Source: Sphingopyxis sp.
GTDB taxonomy: Bacteria; Pseudomonadota; Alphaproteobacteria; Sphingomonadales; Sphingomonadaceae
Assembly (NCBI RefSeq): GCF_016463645.1
Contig: NZ_JAEMQX010000035.1
Coordinates: 1-32,917, forward strand
Length of the DNA: 32,917 nt
Direction: 5' to 3'
Shown: in pieces, positions 1 through 8,804 of the stretch
Layout: each line of letters opens with the position of its first letter
Numbering within the stretch: the first letter of the stretch is position 1
The notes under the pieces: generated by a model
Database searches by the model: none
What the model saw: the letters and a program-made list of their open reading frames with translations, nothing else
Told to the model about the DNA's origin: nothing
Position numbers and translations under genes: made by a program

Positions 1-872
1 CGACATGCCTCTACAATCTCGACGTCAAGAATTTCCTGATCACCGAGGCGGTGCGCGGCGAGGGCGGGATTTTGAAGCATCCCGTCACCGGGCACCGCTA
101 TATGCCCGATTATGACGCGCGCGCCGAACTGGCGCCGCGCGATATCGTCGCGCGCGCGAACGACGATCAGATCAAGCGTTTCGGCCTCGACTATGTCCAC
201 CTCGACATCAGCGACAAGGACCCCGATTTCGTCGCGGGGCATTTCCCGAACATCTATGAGAAACTGCTGACGCTCGGCATTGACATGACGAAGCAGCCGA
301 TCCCGGTGGTGCCCGCGCAGCATTATACGTGCGGCGGCGTCCTGATCGACCTCGACGGGCGCACCGACCTGCCCGGCCTCTATGCGGCGGGAGAATGTAC
401 CGAGAGCGGACTGCACGGCGCGAACCGTCTGGCGTCGAACAGCCTGCTCGAATGTTTTGTCTTCGGCGAGGCGGCGGCGAAGCATATCATCGCGCGCTGG
501 GACGAACTCGACACCCCGCCCGCGATCCGCCCGTGGGATGAAAGCCGCGTGACCGACTCCGACGAGGAGGTGGTGATCAAACAGAACTGGACCGAGATCC
601 GCCGCTTCATGTGGAATTATGTCGGTATCGTTCGGACGACCAAAAGGCTTGAACGCGCGGCGCACCGGATCAAGATGCTGACCGACGAGGTCGGCGACTA
701 TTACGGCCATTTCCGCGTGACGACCGATCTGATCGAACTTCGCAACCTGCTCCAGTCTGCCGAGCTGATCGTGAAGAGCGCGCTCCACCGCAAGGAAAGC
801 CGCGGGCTGCACTATACGCTCGATTATCCGGACATGCTGCCCGATGCGGTCGATACGGTGCTGGTGCCGTAA
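1..872 (+). CDS. nadB: L-aspartate oxidase, 3' part (start lies outside the window)
   Basis: NadB is a cytosolic FAD flavoenzyme that oxidises L-aspartate to iminoaspartate, the first step of de novo NAD synthesis, and passes it to NadA. The frame is open from base 3 to the TAA at 870-872, so the N-terminal FAD-binding region is missing only because the window starts inside the gene. Visible family signatures are the HYTCGGV segment, the FAD-contacting GLYAAGE...[16 protein letters not shown] region, and a C-terminal helical domain with [14 protein letters not shown] and [10 protein letters not shown]. Succinate dehydrogenase flavoprotein and fumarate reductase are related, but HYTCGGV and the MWNYVGIVR helix favour NadB. 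The stop codon directly abuts the next start (TAAATG), suggesting co-transcription with the ATPase and glycosyltransferase downstream. Confidence 0.93.
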   Translation, partial: TCLYNLDVKNFLITEAVRGEGGILKHPVTGHRYMPDYDARAELAPRDIVARANDDQIKRFGLDYVHLDISDKDPDFVAGHFPNIYEKLLTLGIDMTKQPIPVVPAQHYTCGGVLIDLDGRTDLPGLYAAGECTESGLHGANRLASNSLLECFVFGEAAAKHIIARWDELDTPPAIRPWDESRVTDSDEEVVIKQNWTEIRRFMWNYVGIVRTTKRLERAAHRIKMLTDEVGDYYGHFRVTTDLIELRNLLQSAELIVKSALHRKESRGLHYTLDYPDMLPDAVDTVLVP

Positions 873-1646
873 ATGGCGCGGCGGCCGCACGATACCCGTC
901 TTCCTCCGCCCTTTCTCAAGCGCATCTGGCTTCCGGAGGCCGAGGACGGCGCGGTCGACTGGCCTGACTGGGTCGATCCCGATTCCTATCCCTTTACGAT
1001 TCCCTTCGCCCGCGATGGCCTCGACATCGGTTTCGAGCGCGCGGTGACGATCATCGTCGGCGAGAATGGATCGGGCAAATCGACCTTGCTCGAGGCGATC
1101 GCGACGATGGCGGGCTTCAACGAGGGCGGCGGCGCGCAGGGCATGGCGGCGGTCGGCAACGGCCACGCCTCGGGCATCGATGGCGGCGCGCTCGGCCGGA
1201 CGCTGAAAAGCGCATGGCTGCCGCAAGTCGGGCGCGGCTGGTTCTTTCGCGCCGAAACCTTCTTTTCGGTTGCGCGCTATCTCGACGAGGCCGGATCGCC
1301 GCATGCCGATTTCCTGTCGGCCTCGCACGGCGAGGGTTTCCTCGACTTCTTCGAGGAACGGCTACGCCAGCAGGGTCTTTTCATTTTCGACGAGCCCGAG
1401 GCGGCGCTGTCGCCGCAAAAGCAGTTCGAATTTCTGAAAATCCTGCGCCGGATGCAGCGCGACGCGAATTGCCAGGTGATCATGGCGACCCATTCGCCGA
1501 TCCTGATGGCGCTTCCCGAGGCCGATCTGTGGGCGATCGATCCGTTCGCGATCCAGCCGACGACGCTGGAGGAAACGGCGCATTACCGGCTCTATCGCGA
1601 GTTCGTCCTCTATCCGCACGAGACGGTCGAGGCGATGATCGAATGA
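873..1646 (+). CDS. AAA family ATPase (SMC/RecF-like, stand-alone)
   Basis: This is a 257-residue ATPase of the AAA_23/AAA_21 type, related to the nucleotide-binding folds of SMC and ABC proteins. Walker A reads GENGSGKST at about residues 64-72. Walker B reads LFIFDEPEAAL near residue 170, and a D-loop/H-motif follows (VIMATHSPIL). No long coiled coil or membrane segment is present, so it is neither a full SMC nor an ABC transporter subunit with its own channel. The ATG starts right after the nadB stop, and its TGA overlaps the next ATG by four bases (ATGA), so translation is likely coupled. The substrate or partner cannot be read from the sequence. Confidence 0.85.
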   Translation: MARRPHDTRLPPPFLKRIWLPEAEDGAVDWPDWVDPDSYPFTIPFARDGLDIGFERAVTIIVGENGSGKSTLLEAIATMAGFNEGGGAQGMAAVGNGHASGIDGGALGRTLKSAWLPQVGRGWFFRAETFFSVARYLDEAGSPHADFLSASHGEGFLDFFEERLRQQGLFIFDEPEAALSPQKQFEFLKILRRMQRDANCQVIMATHSPILMALPEADLWAIDPFAIQPTTLEETAHYRLYREFVLYPHETVEAMIE

Positions 1647-3100
1647 TCGTGCGGGCGGAGCGGATCGGCGAGCGCCAGATTTTCCAGGGCGCTCTCCTCC
1701 TCGCCGCGCTGCTGCGCGCGGTGGCGTCGCTGCCCTTCATGGTCGGCTGGTTCGACGAGATCTGGCAATATCTGGAGCCGGCCTGGCATCTGGTCGAGGG
1801 GCCGTGGGTGCAGACCTGGGACTATCGCGCGGGCATTCGCAGCTGGCTGATCCCCGAGCTGCTCGCGCTGCCGATGGGGGCGGGGCACGCGCTGTCGCCC
1901 GAGACGGGCTTTCATCTGACGCTGGTGCGGTTGACGCTCGCCGCGCTGTCGCTCGTCGTCGTGGCAACGGCGACCGCTCTCGGGCTGAAACTGTCGCGCC
2001 TGCACGGGGCGATGGCGGGCTTCGTCGCGGCGATCTGGTTCGAGCTGATTTTCTTTGCGCCGCGCGCGCTGTCCGAACCGATCGCGCTCGCGCCGCTGAT
2101 GGGCGCTGTCTGGCTGCTCGTCGCGCGGCGCGAGGCGCCGGGGCCGCGGCAATTCGCGCTCGCGGGACTGCTGATGGGGCTGAGCTTCGTTGCGCGCATC
2201 CACTATGCGCCCGCGCTGCTGGTGCTCGCGCTCTTCACCGCGAAGCGCGACTGGCGCGGCGCCTGGCTGCCGCTCGTCGCGGGCGGGGTCGCCGCGCTGG
2301 CGATCGATGCCGCCGCGAACCTCGCTATGGGCGCGGTGCCCTTCCGCTGGGCGGTCGAATCGGTGCGTATCAACATCGTCGAGAATCGCGCCGCAGCCTA
2401 TGGCCTGTCGCCGGTCACGGGCTATCTCGCCCTGTTCGGCCTCTATTGGCACGTCGCGCTGGTGCCGCTCCTGCTGCTCGCCTGGCTCGGGGCGAAGCGT
2501 TACCCCGTGCTCTTCTGGATGACGATCGTGCACCTCGCGTTCCACTCGCTGATCGGGCACAAGGAATATCGCTTCATATTGGTGAGCGCGACGCTGCTCG
2601 TCATCCTCGCCGCGATCGGCAGCGCCGACCTGCTCCGCCGCGTGCCGCGCCGCCGGCTGGCGCTCGCAACCGCGGGCGCGATGACGGTCTGGGCGGGCAG
2701 CTCGATTGCCCTGGCGGCGGGCAATTTCGCGCCCAACTGGACGATGGAGGCGGGGCTCGCCGAAGCGCTCGAACGCGCGGGCCGGCCGGCGAAGACCTGC
2801 GGGCTCGCGCTCTATCGCCCTCGCGCCACGGTCGCGGGCAGCTATGCGCTCTATCGCCGCGATACGCCGATCTATCGGATCGAAACGCGCGAGGAGGCGA
2901 TGCGCCACGCCGGGGCGTTCGACGTCATCGTGGCCGGTCCGGCTCATGCGCGCGAACTGACGCCCGCCTATCGCCTCGAAGCCTGCGCGCCCAAGGGACG
3001 AACCGATGCGCCGTCGTGCGTGCTGCGGCGGGCCGGCGGCTGCACGCCCGATCCGGCGCTGCCCCGGCTGAACGACTGGCTCGCCGCCTCGGGCAACTAG
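1643..3100 (+). CDS. Alg9/PIG-B-like (GT22) mannosyltransferase, multi-pass membrane protein
   Basis: This 485-residue integral membrane protein resembles GT22 glycosyltransferases, which move mannose from a lipid-linked donor. Near the N-terminus is an acidic pair in WFDEIWQYLEPAWHLVEG, in the position of the conserved GT-C catalytic loop. The GT22 hallmark HKEYRF occurs around residue 305. About eight to ten hydrophobic segments are spread between residues 10 and 360. The C-terminal 120 residues form a soluble cysteine-containing tail. The start was chosen at the ATG that overlaps the ATPase stop; a longer in-frame extension upstream would run through the whole ATPase gene and is not believable. 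Its last four bases overlap the end of the opposing GlsB-type gene. The acceptor is unknown; a cell-envelope glycolipid is plausible. Confidence 0.82.
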   Translation: MIVRAERIGERQIFQGALLLAALLRAVASLPFMVGWFDEIWQYLEPAWHLVEGPWVQTWDYRAGIRSWLIPELLALPMGAGHALSPETGFHLTLVRLTLAALSLVVVATATALGLKLSRLHGAMAGFVAAIWFELIFFAPRALSEPIALAPLMGAVWLLVARREAPGPRQFALAGLLMGLSFVARIHYAPALLVLALFTAKRDWRGAWLPLVAGGVAALAIDAAANLAMGAVPFRWAVESVRINIVENRAAAYGLSPVTGYLALFGLYWHVALVPLLLLAWLGAKRYPVLFWMTIVHLAFHSLIGHKEYRFILVSATLLVILAAIGSADLLRRVPRRRLALATAGAMTVWAGSSIALAAGNFAPNWTMEAGLAEALERAGRPAKTCGLALYRPRATVAGSYALYRRDTPIYRIETREEAMRHAGAFDVIVAGPAHARELTPAYRLEACAPKGRTDAPSCVLRRAGGCTPDPALPRLNDWLAASGN

Positions 3101-3342
3101 CCGCCGACGCCGAGCAGCCGTCCGACGAGAATCAGCACGATCGCGCCGATCACCGAGGCGAGACAACCGGCGCGGTGGAAGTCGCCGCGACCGCGGCTGG
3201 TGGCGAGGCCCGCAAGCAGCGAGCCGCCGATGCCGAGCAGGATCGTCGCGATCCATCCCATCTCGACCGCGCCGGGGTAGAAGAAGCGCGCGAGCGCGCC
3301 GATGATCAGACCCGAGAGGATCGCGCCGACGATATTGATCAT
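3097..3342 (-). CDS. GlsB/YeaQ/YmgE family small membrane protein
   Basis: An 81-residue protein of the transglycosylase-associated (GlsB/YeaQ/YmgE) family, small inner-membrane proteins linked to stress responses but without known biochemistry. It shows the usual three hydrophobic helices: one from residue 3 in GAILSGLIIGALARFFYPG, one in WIATILLGIGGSLLAGL, and one in LASVIGAIVLILVGRLLG. The glycine-rich spacing and the GALAR element after helix one are typical. Its ATG overlaps the stop of the M20 amidohydrolase by four bases, so it is the last gene of a minus-strand chain that begins with the desaturase. Confidence 0.88.
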   Translation of the reverse strand: MINIVGAILSGLIIGALARFFYPGAVEMGWIATILLGIGGSLLAGLATSRGRGDFHRAGCLASVIGAIVLILVGRLLGVGG

Positions 3343-4544
3343 GCGTTGAATCCTTCATTGAGGAAGCGTTCGGCGAGCGCCGCGTGCAGCGCGGCGCCGC
3401 GCGCCATCACGCTCTCGTCGAGCACCATATGGTTCGAATGCAGTCCGCAGCACTGGCGCCAGTCGCTGCCCGCCTCGCTCGCGCCGAGCCAGAACATCGC
3501 GCCGGGGACCTTTTCAAGGACGTAGGAGAAATCCTCGGCGCCCATCACCGGGTTGTCCATCGTCAGCCAGGCCTCTTCGCCGAACGTTTCCTCGACGACC
3601 GACTGGCCGAAACTCACCGCGCGGCTGTCGCAGATGGTGACGGGAAAGCCTTCCTCGATCCGCACTTCGGCGGTGCAGCCGTGCGCCTCGGCGATCGCGG
3701 GGGCGAGACGCTTCAACTCGCGGGCGGCCATCGCGCGGCGTTCGGGCGAGAGCGTGCGGATCGTGCCGAGCATTTCGGCACTTTCGGGGATGATATTGTT
3801 CGTCGTTCCCGCTGCGATCTTGGCGATGGTGACGACCGCGGGGTCGAAGACCGAGATGCGGCGCGTCACCATCGTCTGGATCGCGGTGACGATCGCACAG
3901 GCGACCGGGATCGGATCGATCGCGTCCTGCGGCATCGAGGCATGGCCGCCTGCGCCCTTGACCGTTATCGACAGCACGTCGGACGAGGCGAGCAGCGGGC
4001 CGGCGCGGCCGGCAAAGATGCCGTGCGGCGCGTTGGGCATGATGTGGAGCGCGAAGGCGGCGTCGGGCAGCGGGTCGATCAGCCCGTCACCCAGCATGAA
4101 GCGCGCGCCGTGATGGCCTTCCTCACCCGGCTGGAACATGAACATCACGGTGCCGGGCAGCCGGTCGCGCGCGGCGCACAGCAGCTTCGCCGCGCCGACG
4201 AGCATCGCGACATGCGTATCGTGCCCGCACGCATGCATCGCGCCGGCGATCTCGGACGTGAAATCGAGTCCGGTCTCTTCGAGCAAAGGCAGCGCGTCCA
4301 TGTCGCCGCGCAGCAGCACGGTGCGACCGTTCGCAGGGCCGCGCAGGATTGCGATGAGGCCCGTGGTCGACGGTCCCTCGCGAAATTCGAGTGGCAGCCC
4401 GGCGAGCGCATCCTTGATCTTCGCGAGCGTCTTCGGGTTCTGCAGTCCCAGTTCGGGCTCGCGATGAATCGCGCGGCGAAGGTCGACGAGGTCGGGAAGG
4501 AGCGTGTCGGCCTCAGCGGGCCAGCTATGTGATGGCGTGTCCAT
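3339..4544 (-). CDS. M20 family metallo-amidohydrolase (hippurate hydrolase-like)
   Basis: A 401-residue cytosolic zinc or manganese amidohydrolase of peptidase family M20D, the group of N-acyl amino acid deacylases, hippurate hydrolases and IAA-amino acid hydrolases. Metal-binding segments are RGDMDALP near residue 79, HACGHDTH at 104-111 (Cys106, His108) and the PGEEGHHG region with Glu141/Glu142. More ligands lie in ALHIMPNAPHG and near the C-terminus in GLHSNHMVLDE. The middle lid/dimerisation domain follows KGAGGHASMP. The ATG at 4544 gives a normal family length and overlaps the desaturase 3' end by about 20 bases; a longer frame upstream is the desaturase read out of phase. The exact N-acyl substrate cannot be assigned. 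Confidence 0.9.
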   Translation of the reverse strand: MDTPSHSWPAEADTLLPDLVDLRRAIHREPELGLQNPKTLAKIKDALAGLPLEFREGPSTTGLIAILRGPANGRTVLLRGDMDALPLLEETGLDFTSEIAGAMHACGHDTHVAMLVGAAKLLCAARDRLPGTVMFMFQPGEEGHHGARFMLGDGLIDPLPDAAFALHIMPNAPHGIFAGRAGPLLASSDVLSITVKGAGGHASMPQDAIDPIPVACAIVTAIQTMVTRRISVFDPAVVTIAKIAAGTTNNIIPESAEMLGTIRTLSPERRAMAARELKRLAPAIAEAHGCTAEVRIEEGFPVTICDSRAVSFGQSVVEETFGEEAWLTMDNPVMGAEDFSYVLEKVPGAMFWLGASEAGSDWRQCCGLHSNHMVLDESVMARGAALHAALAERFLNEGFNA

Positions 4545-5484
4545 GCGGCGACTGTGGCGCGAAGCCTGCCCCGTGTCGAGGGACCTCGGAGAGTCCCGGG
4601 CGCATGCCCATCGTATCGGGAGTGCGGACGTTCCACACCAGCCCGAGGCGCTCGCACAGGCGAATGAAGGTATAGCCCCAGTCGCTCTGCCCGGGATGGA
4701 GGCCGATGCGCGCCGAACCCGGATAGGCGTGGTGATTGTTGTGCCAGGCCTCGCCCATCGTCGGGATCGCCGCCCACGGGACGTCGAACGCCTGGACGCC
4801 GTGCGCGTCGACGGTCCAGTGCTGCGGCCCGCGATTGTGCGCGAGGTGGCCGACAAGCCAGTGCCCGTGGTTCGCCACTGCAACGCGCGCCGCGACGCCC
4901 CACACGACCCAGCCCCAGCCGCCGATCGCGAAGAAGACAAGCGCGACGGGCAGTTGTTGCCAGCGCCATGTCGCCTCCAGCCAGCGATAGAAGGGGTCGC
5001 GGTCGAGTTCGGCGAAGTCGAAACGCGGCGGCCGGTCGAGGTCGAGCCGGCAATAGATCTGCCACCAGGCATCGCGCAGGATATGCGTCTTGTGCGCGAG
5101 GAAGGGATGGCAGTCGGCCTGCCGCTGTGCCCAGTCGCGCGTGTCGTGCGCGCGGATGATGCCATAGGGACCGGCCATGCCGACAAAGGCGCCAAACCAG
5201 ACCAGCGTGCGCGTGAGCCAGCGCGGCGCGGCAAAGCTGCCGTGGATCATCATGCGGTGGTAGCCGACGCTGTGGCCGAGGAGCAGCGCCGCGCCGGTCG
5301 TCACGAAAAAGAGCAGGAGCGCCGAGGGGGTGAGGAAGAAAGGGGCCGCGCCGAGCGCAATGGCTGCCATGCCGCCGTTCCAGATTATGCCCGGCACATC
5401 GGTCCGCACACGGCCTTTGCGAGGATCGGGGCCTTCTTCGTCAATCAGGAAATTGACGGCATGGGGATCCAGTTCGCTGCGCAT
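4525..5484 (-). CDS. Membrane fatty-acid (acyl-CoA/acyl-lipid) desaturase
   Basis: A 319-residue di-iron membrane desaturase that introduces a double bond into an acyl chain. The histidine boxes are present: H71-x4-H76 in GHSVGYHR, H113...H126 in RAHDTRDWAQRQADCH, and H249NNHH253. Hydrophobic segments at about 35-70, 92-112 and 178-202 fit four membrane passes. Compared with the usual HxxHH second box, this one is stretched (H-x12-H), a variant found in some bacterial desaturases. The gene is divergent from an ArsR-type regulator, and the only intergenic operator-like palindrome overlaps its probable -10 region, so repression by that regulator is likely. It heads the minus-strand chain with the M20 and GlsB-type genes. 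Confidence 0.9.
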   Translation of the reverse strand: MRSELDPHAVNFLIDEEGPDPRKGRVRTDVPGIIWNGGMAAIALGAAPFFLTPSALLLFFVTTGAALLLGHSVGYHRMMIHGSFAAPRWLTRTLVWFGAFVGMAGPYGIIRAHDTRDWAQRQADCHPFLAHKTHILRDAWWQIYCRLDLDRPPRFDFAELDRDPFYRWLEATWRWQQLPVALVFFAIGGWGWVVWGVAARVAVANHGHWLVGHLAHNRGPQHWTVDAHGVQAFDVPWAAIPTMGEAWHNNHHAYPGSARIGLHPGQSDWGYTFIRLCERLGLVWNVRTPDTMGMRPGLSEVPRHGAGFAPQSPHGHAIT

Positions 5485-5511
5485 CGCCCGACTCCTCTTT
5501 TGAAAAGAATA

Positions 5512-5525
5512 TAAGTAATTACTTA
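5512..5525. promoter_or_regulatory. 14-bp perfect palindrome, probable operator of the ArsR-type regulator
   Basis: TAAGTAATTACTTA is a perfect inverted repeat in an AT-rich patch between the divergent desaturase and regulator genes. On the minus strand a TTGACA -35 element (complement of 5540-5545) is followed at 16 bases by AGTAAT, which lies inside the palindrome. A dimeric ArsR-type repressor bound here would block the desaturase promoter and probably its own. Direct observation: the palindrome and spacing. Inference: which protein binds. Confidence 0.6.
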
Positions 5526-5574
5526 AATAAATTATTGCTTGTCAAGACCGCCGTCGATCCCCATTTCGGGACTC

Positions 5575-5892
5575 ATGGAACGGGTTTTTCAGGCATTGGC
5601 GTCGACGCCGCGGCGCAAGATTCTCGCCTATCTGGCGCATGCCGAGCTGAGCGCGGGCGACATCGCCGCGCGGTTCGAGATGAGCAAGCCGGCGGTGTCG
5701 CAGCATTTGTCGGTACTGGAAAATGCCGGGCTGATCACCAGCGAGAAGCGCGGCCAGTTCGTCTTCTATCGCCTGCTGCCCGACGCGCTGACCAATGTAC
5801 TCAACGGCTATGTGCAGGAAGTGTGCCCGGTGTCGCGGCCGCTGAAAGCCGAATCGCGCGCGCTGGCCGACAGGCAGCGCGAAGAGGGTTAG
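5575..5892 (+). CDS. ArsR/SdpR-type winged-helix repressor
   Basis: A 105-residue winged-helix DNA-binding protein. The start at ATG 5575 gives MERVFQALASTPRRKILAYL, the standard beginning of the SdpR/ArsR group. The recognition helix lies in AARFEMSKPAVSQHLSVLENAGLI, followed by a wing ending in RGQFVFYRL. No ArsR metal-binding cysteine pair (CxC in the alpha-3 helix) is seen, so a metal sensor is unlikely. No clear Shine-Dalgarno precedes the ATG; an alternative TTG at 5539 would add twelve residues but also lacks one. Divergent to the desaturase, with a palindromic operator between them, it probably controls membrane lipid unsaturation. The stop overlaps the opposing acyl-CoA dehydrogenase stop. 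Confidence 0.88.
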   Translation: MERVFQALASTPRRKILAYLAHAELSAGDIAARFEMSKPAVSQHLSVLENAGLITSEKRGQFVFYRLLPDALTNVLNGYVQEVCPVSRPLKAESRALADRQREEG

Positions 5893-7064
5893 CGCTTCCC
5901 CCCGAACAACTGCCGCCCCGCAAGGTCGAGCATGATTTCCTCGCTGCCGCCGCCGATCGCATTGACGCGCACCTCGCGGTAGATGCGTTCGACCTTGCTG
6001 CCGGTGATGTACGACGCACCGCCGAGTACCTGCGCGGCCTCGCGCGCGACGGCCTCCAGCATCCGCGTCGCCTGCACCTTCAGCATCGCGAAGTCGGCGG
6101 GGCGGTCCTTGCCGGTTTTCACCTGCCAGGCGCAGAGGTCGACCCACGCCTGCGTCGCCTCGATCTGGCGTTCCATGTCGGCGAGCTTGATGCGGATCGA
6201 CTGGTGGCCGACGAGCGGCTTGCCGAAGGTCTCGCGCTGCTGCGCCCATTCGGCGGCTTCGGCCAGCGCGACGCGGGCATAGGCGCAGCAGCCCATCGCC
6301 ATGCCGAGCCGCTCGCTGTTGAAGTTGCGCATGATGCCGATGAAGCCGCCGTTTTCGGGGCCGATCAGATTTTCCGCAGGGACGCGGACATCGCCGAAAT
6401 GGATCGCGGCGGTGTCGCTGCAGCGCCAGCCCATCTTGTCGAGCCGCGTACGCTCGACCCCGGGTGCGTCCATGTCGATCAGCAGCAGCGAAATGCCCGC
6501 GGCGCCCGGCCCGCCGGTGCGCACCGCGCAGGTCAGCCGGTCGGCACGCATGCCTGATGTGATGAACATCTTGCCGCCGTTGACGATATAGTCGCCGCCG
6601 TCCCTGACCGCGGTCGTCCTGAGATTCGCGACGTCGCTGCCGCCGCCGGCTTCGGTGATGCCGAGCGCGATGATCTTTTCGCCCGCGAGCACCGGCGGGG
6701 CGACGCGTTGTTTCAGCTCGTCGGACCCCAGCGCGAGAATCGGGGGGAGACCGATGCCATGCGTCATCAGCGACGCACCGAGCCCGCCCGCGCCGACCGC
6801 GGCGAGTTCTTCGGTCAGGACGAGGCCATGGAAATTGTCGAAGCCTTCGCTGTGCCCGCCATATTGCTCGGGATAGCGCAGCCCGAGAATCCCCGCGTCG
6901 GCGGCTTTCCTGTGAAGCTCGCGCGGCAGCTCGCCCTCGGCCTCCCAGCGGTCGATGTGGGGTGCGATCTCGCGCGCGACGAAGCGGCGGACGCTTTGCG
7001 CCAGCGCTTCGTGGGTTTCGTCATAATAGGGCGATCGTGCGCGCCAGTCGTCGAAGGCTGTCAT
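5889..7064 (-). CDS. Acyl-CoA dehydrogenase
   Basis: A 391-residue FAD enzyme that forms the alpha-beta double bond in an acyl-CoA thioester and passes electrons to ETF. The N-terminal helical domain spans about 10-125. The middle beta domain has ALGITEAGGGSD and NGGKMFITSG, and the C-terminal helical domain has QRETFGKPLVGHQ and the conserved C-terminal loop. At the usual medium-chain catalytic position (YEGT) this protein has AIGGGSEE, with Gly instead of Glu. Glu251 in NSERLGMAMG sits where isovaleryl-CoA and long-chain dehydrogenases keep their base, so a branched, isoprenoid or long-chain substrate is more likely. The ATG at 7064 gives the normal family length. It runs divergently from the M19 dipeptidase. 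Confidence 0.9.
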   Translation of the reverse strand: MTAFDDWRARSPYYDETHEALAQSVRRFVAREIAPHIDRWEAEGELPRELHRKAADAGILGLRYPEQYGGHSEGFDNFHGLVLTEELAAVGAGGLGASLMTHGIGLPPILALGSDELKQRVAPPVLAGEKIIALGITEAGGGSDVANLRTTAVRDGGDYIVNGGKMFITSGMRADRLTCAVRTGGPGAAGISLLLIDMDAPGVERTRLDKMGWRCSDTAAIHFGDVRVPAENLIGPENGGFIGIMRNFNSERLGMAMGCCAYARVALAEAAEWAQQRETFGKPLVGHQSIRIKLADMERQIEATQAWVDLCAWQVKTGKDRPADFAMLKVQATRMLEAVAREAAQVLGGASYITGSKVERIYREVRVNAIGGGSEEIMLDLAGRQLFGGKR

Positions 7065-7142
7065 GGCGCGATGCTGCGCGGCGTTGACGCGCACGTCAAG
7101 TCGGGCTTGCACTGCGGCAACAAGCACTTAAGGTCGCGCGCC

Positions 7143-8399
7143 ATGAACAAGCCCACCCTGCTCGCCGGCCTTGCCGCTCTCGCCCTCGTCTCCACCCCCG
7201 CCACGGCGCAGAAGTCGCCCGAAGCGGTCGCCGAAGCTGCGCTAAGGAAGGCGCCGGTGTTCGACGGGCATAACGACGTGCCGTGGGAGCTGCGGGGTAG
7301 CGTCGGCAATGTGATCAACGGTTTCGACTTTCGCGACACCACCAGGCCCAAGCCCGACGGAACGGTGATGCACACCGACATCCAGCGCCTGCGCAAGGGG
7401 CATGTCGGGGCGCAGTTCTGGTCGGTCTATGTGCCCAGCAACACGAACGAGCAGCAGGCGGTGCAGCAGACGATCGAGCAGATCGACGTCGCGAAGCGGC
7501 TGATCGCGCGCTACCCGAACGACCTCGGCTTCGCGTCTACCTCGACCGAACTCGAACAGCAGATGAAGGCGGGCAAGGTCGCCGGGATGCTCGGCGCCGA
7601 AGGCGGTCAGTCGATCGGCTCGTCGCTCGCCGTGCTGCGCGAGCTTTATGGCATGGGCGTGCGCTACATGACGCTGACCCATGGCAAAACGACGCCGTGG
7701 GCCGACAGCGCGACCGACGCGCCGCAGCATGACGGTCTCACCGATTTCGGCAAGCAGGTCGTTCGCGAAATGAACCGCCTCGGCATGATCGTCGATCTGA
7801 GCCACGTCAGCGAAGCGACGATGAAGGACGCGCTGGAGGTGTCGAAGGCGCCGGTGATGTTCAGCCACTCGGGGGTGCGCGCGGTCAACGACCATCCGCG
7901 CAACGTGCCCGACAGCGTGCTGCCCGCGGTCAAGGCGAACGGCGGCGTCGTGATGGTCGTGCTCTATGCGGCGTTCCTCGATCCCAAGCTGCGCGCGCAC
8001 GGCCTGTCGCGGACCGCGGAAAAGGCGCGGCTCGACGCGCTGTACGTCGGCAATCCCGATGCTGTCGCCCCGGCGCTGAAGGCGTGGGATGCGGCGAACC
8101 CGGCACCGCAGGTGCCGATCGGGATCGCGGCGGACCATATCGACCATCTCAAGAAGACGATCGGCGTCGATCATATCGGGATCGGCGGCGACTATGACGG
8201 GATGGACGCGACCCCGGTCGGGCTGGAGGATGTCACAGGCTATCCGCGGCTGTTCGCCGAACTCGCGCGGCGCGGCTATACGCAGGCCGAACTCGAGAAG
8301 ATTTCGAGCGGCAACATGCTGCGCGTGCTCAAGGCGGTCGAGACCTATGCGGCGAGCCAGAAAGGCCAGCCGCCGATCGAGACGCCGGTCGCGAAATAA
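7143..8399 (+). CDS. Secreted M19 membrane-dipeptidase family metalloprotease
   Basis: A 418-residue zinc dipeptidase of the renal dipeptidase family, which cleaves dipeptides including those with a D-residue at the C-terminal position. A signal peptide is present, with a hydrophobic stretch at residues 5-20 ending in PATAQ, so it is exported. Zinc ligands are visible: H43-x-D45 in DGHNDVPW, the bridging Glu in LGAEGGQS, His in VDLSHVSE and in MFSHSGVRAVNDHPRN, and the Asp in IGGDYDGMD. Length and motif order match the family. The start at 7143 follows the signal-peptide pattern. The gene is divergent from the acyl-CoA dehydrogenase, with about 80 bases between. Confidence 0.92.
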   Translation: MNKPTLLAGLAALALVSTPATAQKSPEAVAEAALRKAPVFDGHNDVPWELRGSVGNVINGFDFRDTTRPKPDGTVMHTDIQRLRKGHVGAQFWSVYVPSNTNEQQAVQQTIEQIDVAKRLIARYPNDLGFASTSTELEQQMKAGKVAGMLGAEGGQSIGSSLAVLRELYGMGVRYMTLTHGKTTPWADSATDAPQHDGLTDFGKQVVREMNRLGMIVDLSHVSEATMKDALEVSKAPVMFSHSGVRAVNDHPRNVPDSVLPAVKANGGVVMVVLYAAFLDPKLRAHGLSRTAEKARLDALYVGNPDAVAPALKAWDAANPAPQVPIGIAADHIDHLKKTIGVDHIGIGGDYDGMDATPVGLEDVTGYPRLFAELARRGYTQAELEKISSGNMLRVLKAVETYAASQKGQPPIETPVAK

Positions 8400-8402
8400 G
8401 GC

Positions 8403-8804
8403 TCACGGGCGGCGGCGAAACGGCCAGTCGGTCGCGCCGCTCGCCCACAGCGCCCACCAGATGATCAGTGGCTGTGCGGCGAGGCGCGGGGCGTGATACC
8501 GCCAGCCGAGCGTCTCGCCATCGATGGCGACGTTCGCGAACGCGTGGTGGAAATTGGCGGGCCAGACGCAGAGCGCATAGAGCGCGAGGCCCCAACCGGC
8601 GGCCTTGCGCACCCTTGGGATCATCAGCCCGATTGCGCCCGCGATTTCGGCGACGCCGGTCGCGGCGACGACGAAGACGGGCGCGGGTACCCACGGCGGG
8701 GTGATCGCGAGGAAGGGCGCGGGCGTCGCGAGATGGCGCCAGCCCGCATAGCCATAAGCGAGCACGAGCAGCCAGCGCAGGATCGTGCGAACGCGCTCCT
8801 TCAC
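8403..8804 (-). CDS. DoxX-like small membrane protein
   Basis: A 133-residue protein with four hydrophobic helices, at roughly residues 8-22, 42-62, 68-84 and 108-125. The pattern is that of DoxX/DoxD-related membrane proteins, of which some are quinone-linked oxidoreductase subunits while most are uncharacterised. The segment GVAEIAGAIGLMIPRVRKAAGWGL is typical of the family's second and third helices. Its ATG overlaps the stop of the upstream ferredoxin reductase by four bases, so the two are probably translationally coupled and may act together in a redox role (inference). The 3' end lies three bases from the convergent dipeptidase. Confidence 0.75.
   Translation of the reverse strand: MKERVRTILRWLLVLAYGYAGWRHLATPAPFLAITPPWVPAPVFVVAATGVAEIAGAIGLMIPRVRKAAGWGLALYALCVWPANFHHAFANVAIDGETLGWRYHAPRLAAQPLIIWWALWASGATDWPFRRRP

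Noticed and set aside
1610..3358. A 582-codon open frame on the minus strand
   Set aside because: It is opposite the mannosyltransferase, Arg-rich with no recognisable motif; the plus-strand protein has clear GT22 features.
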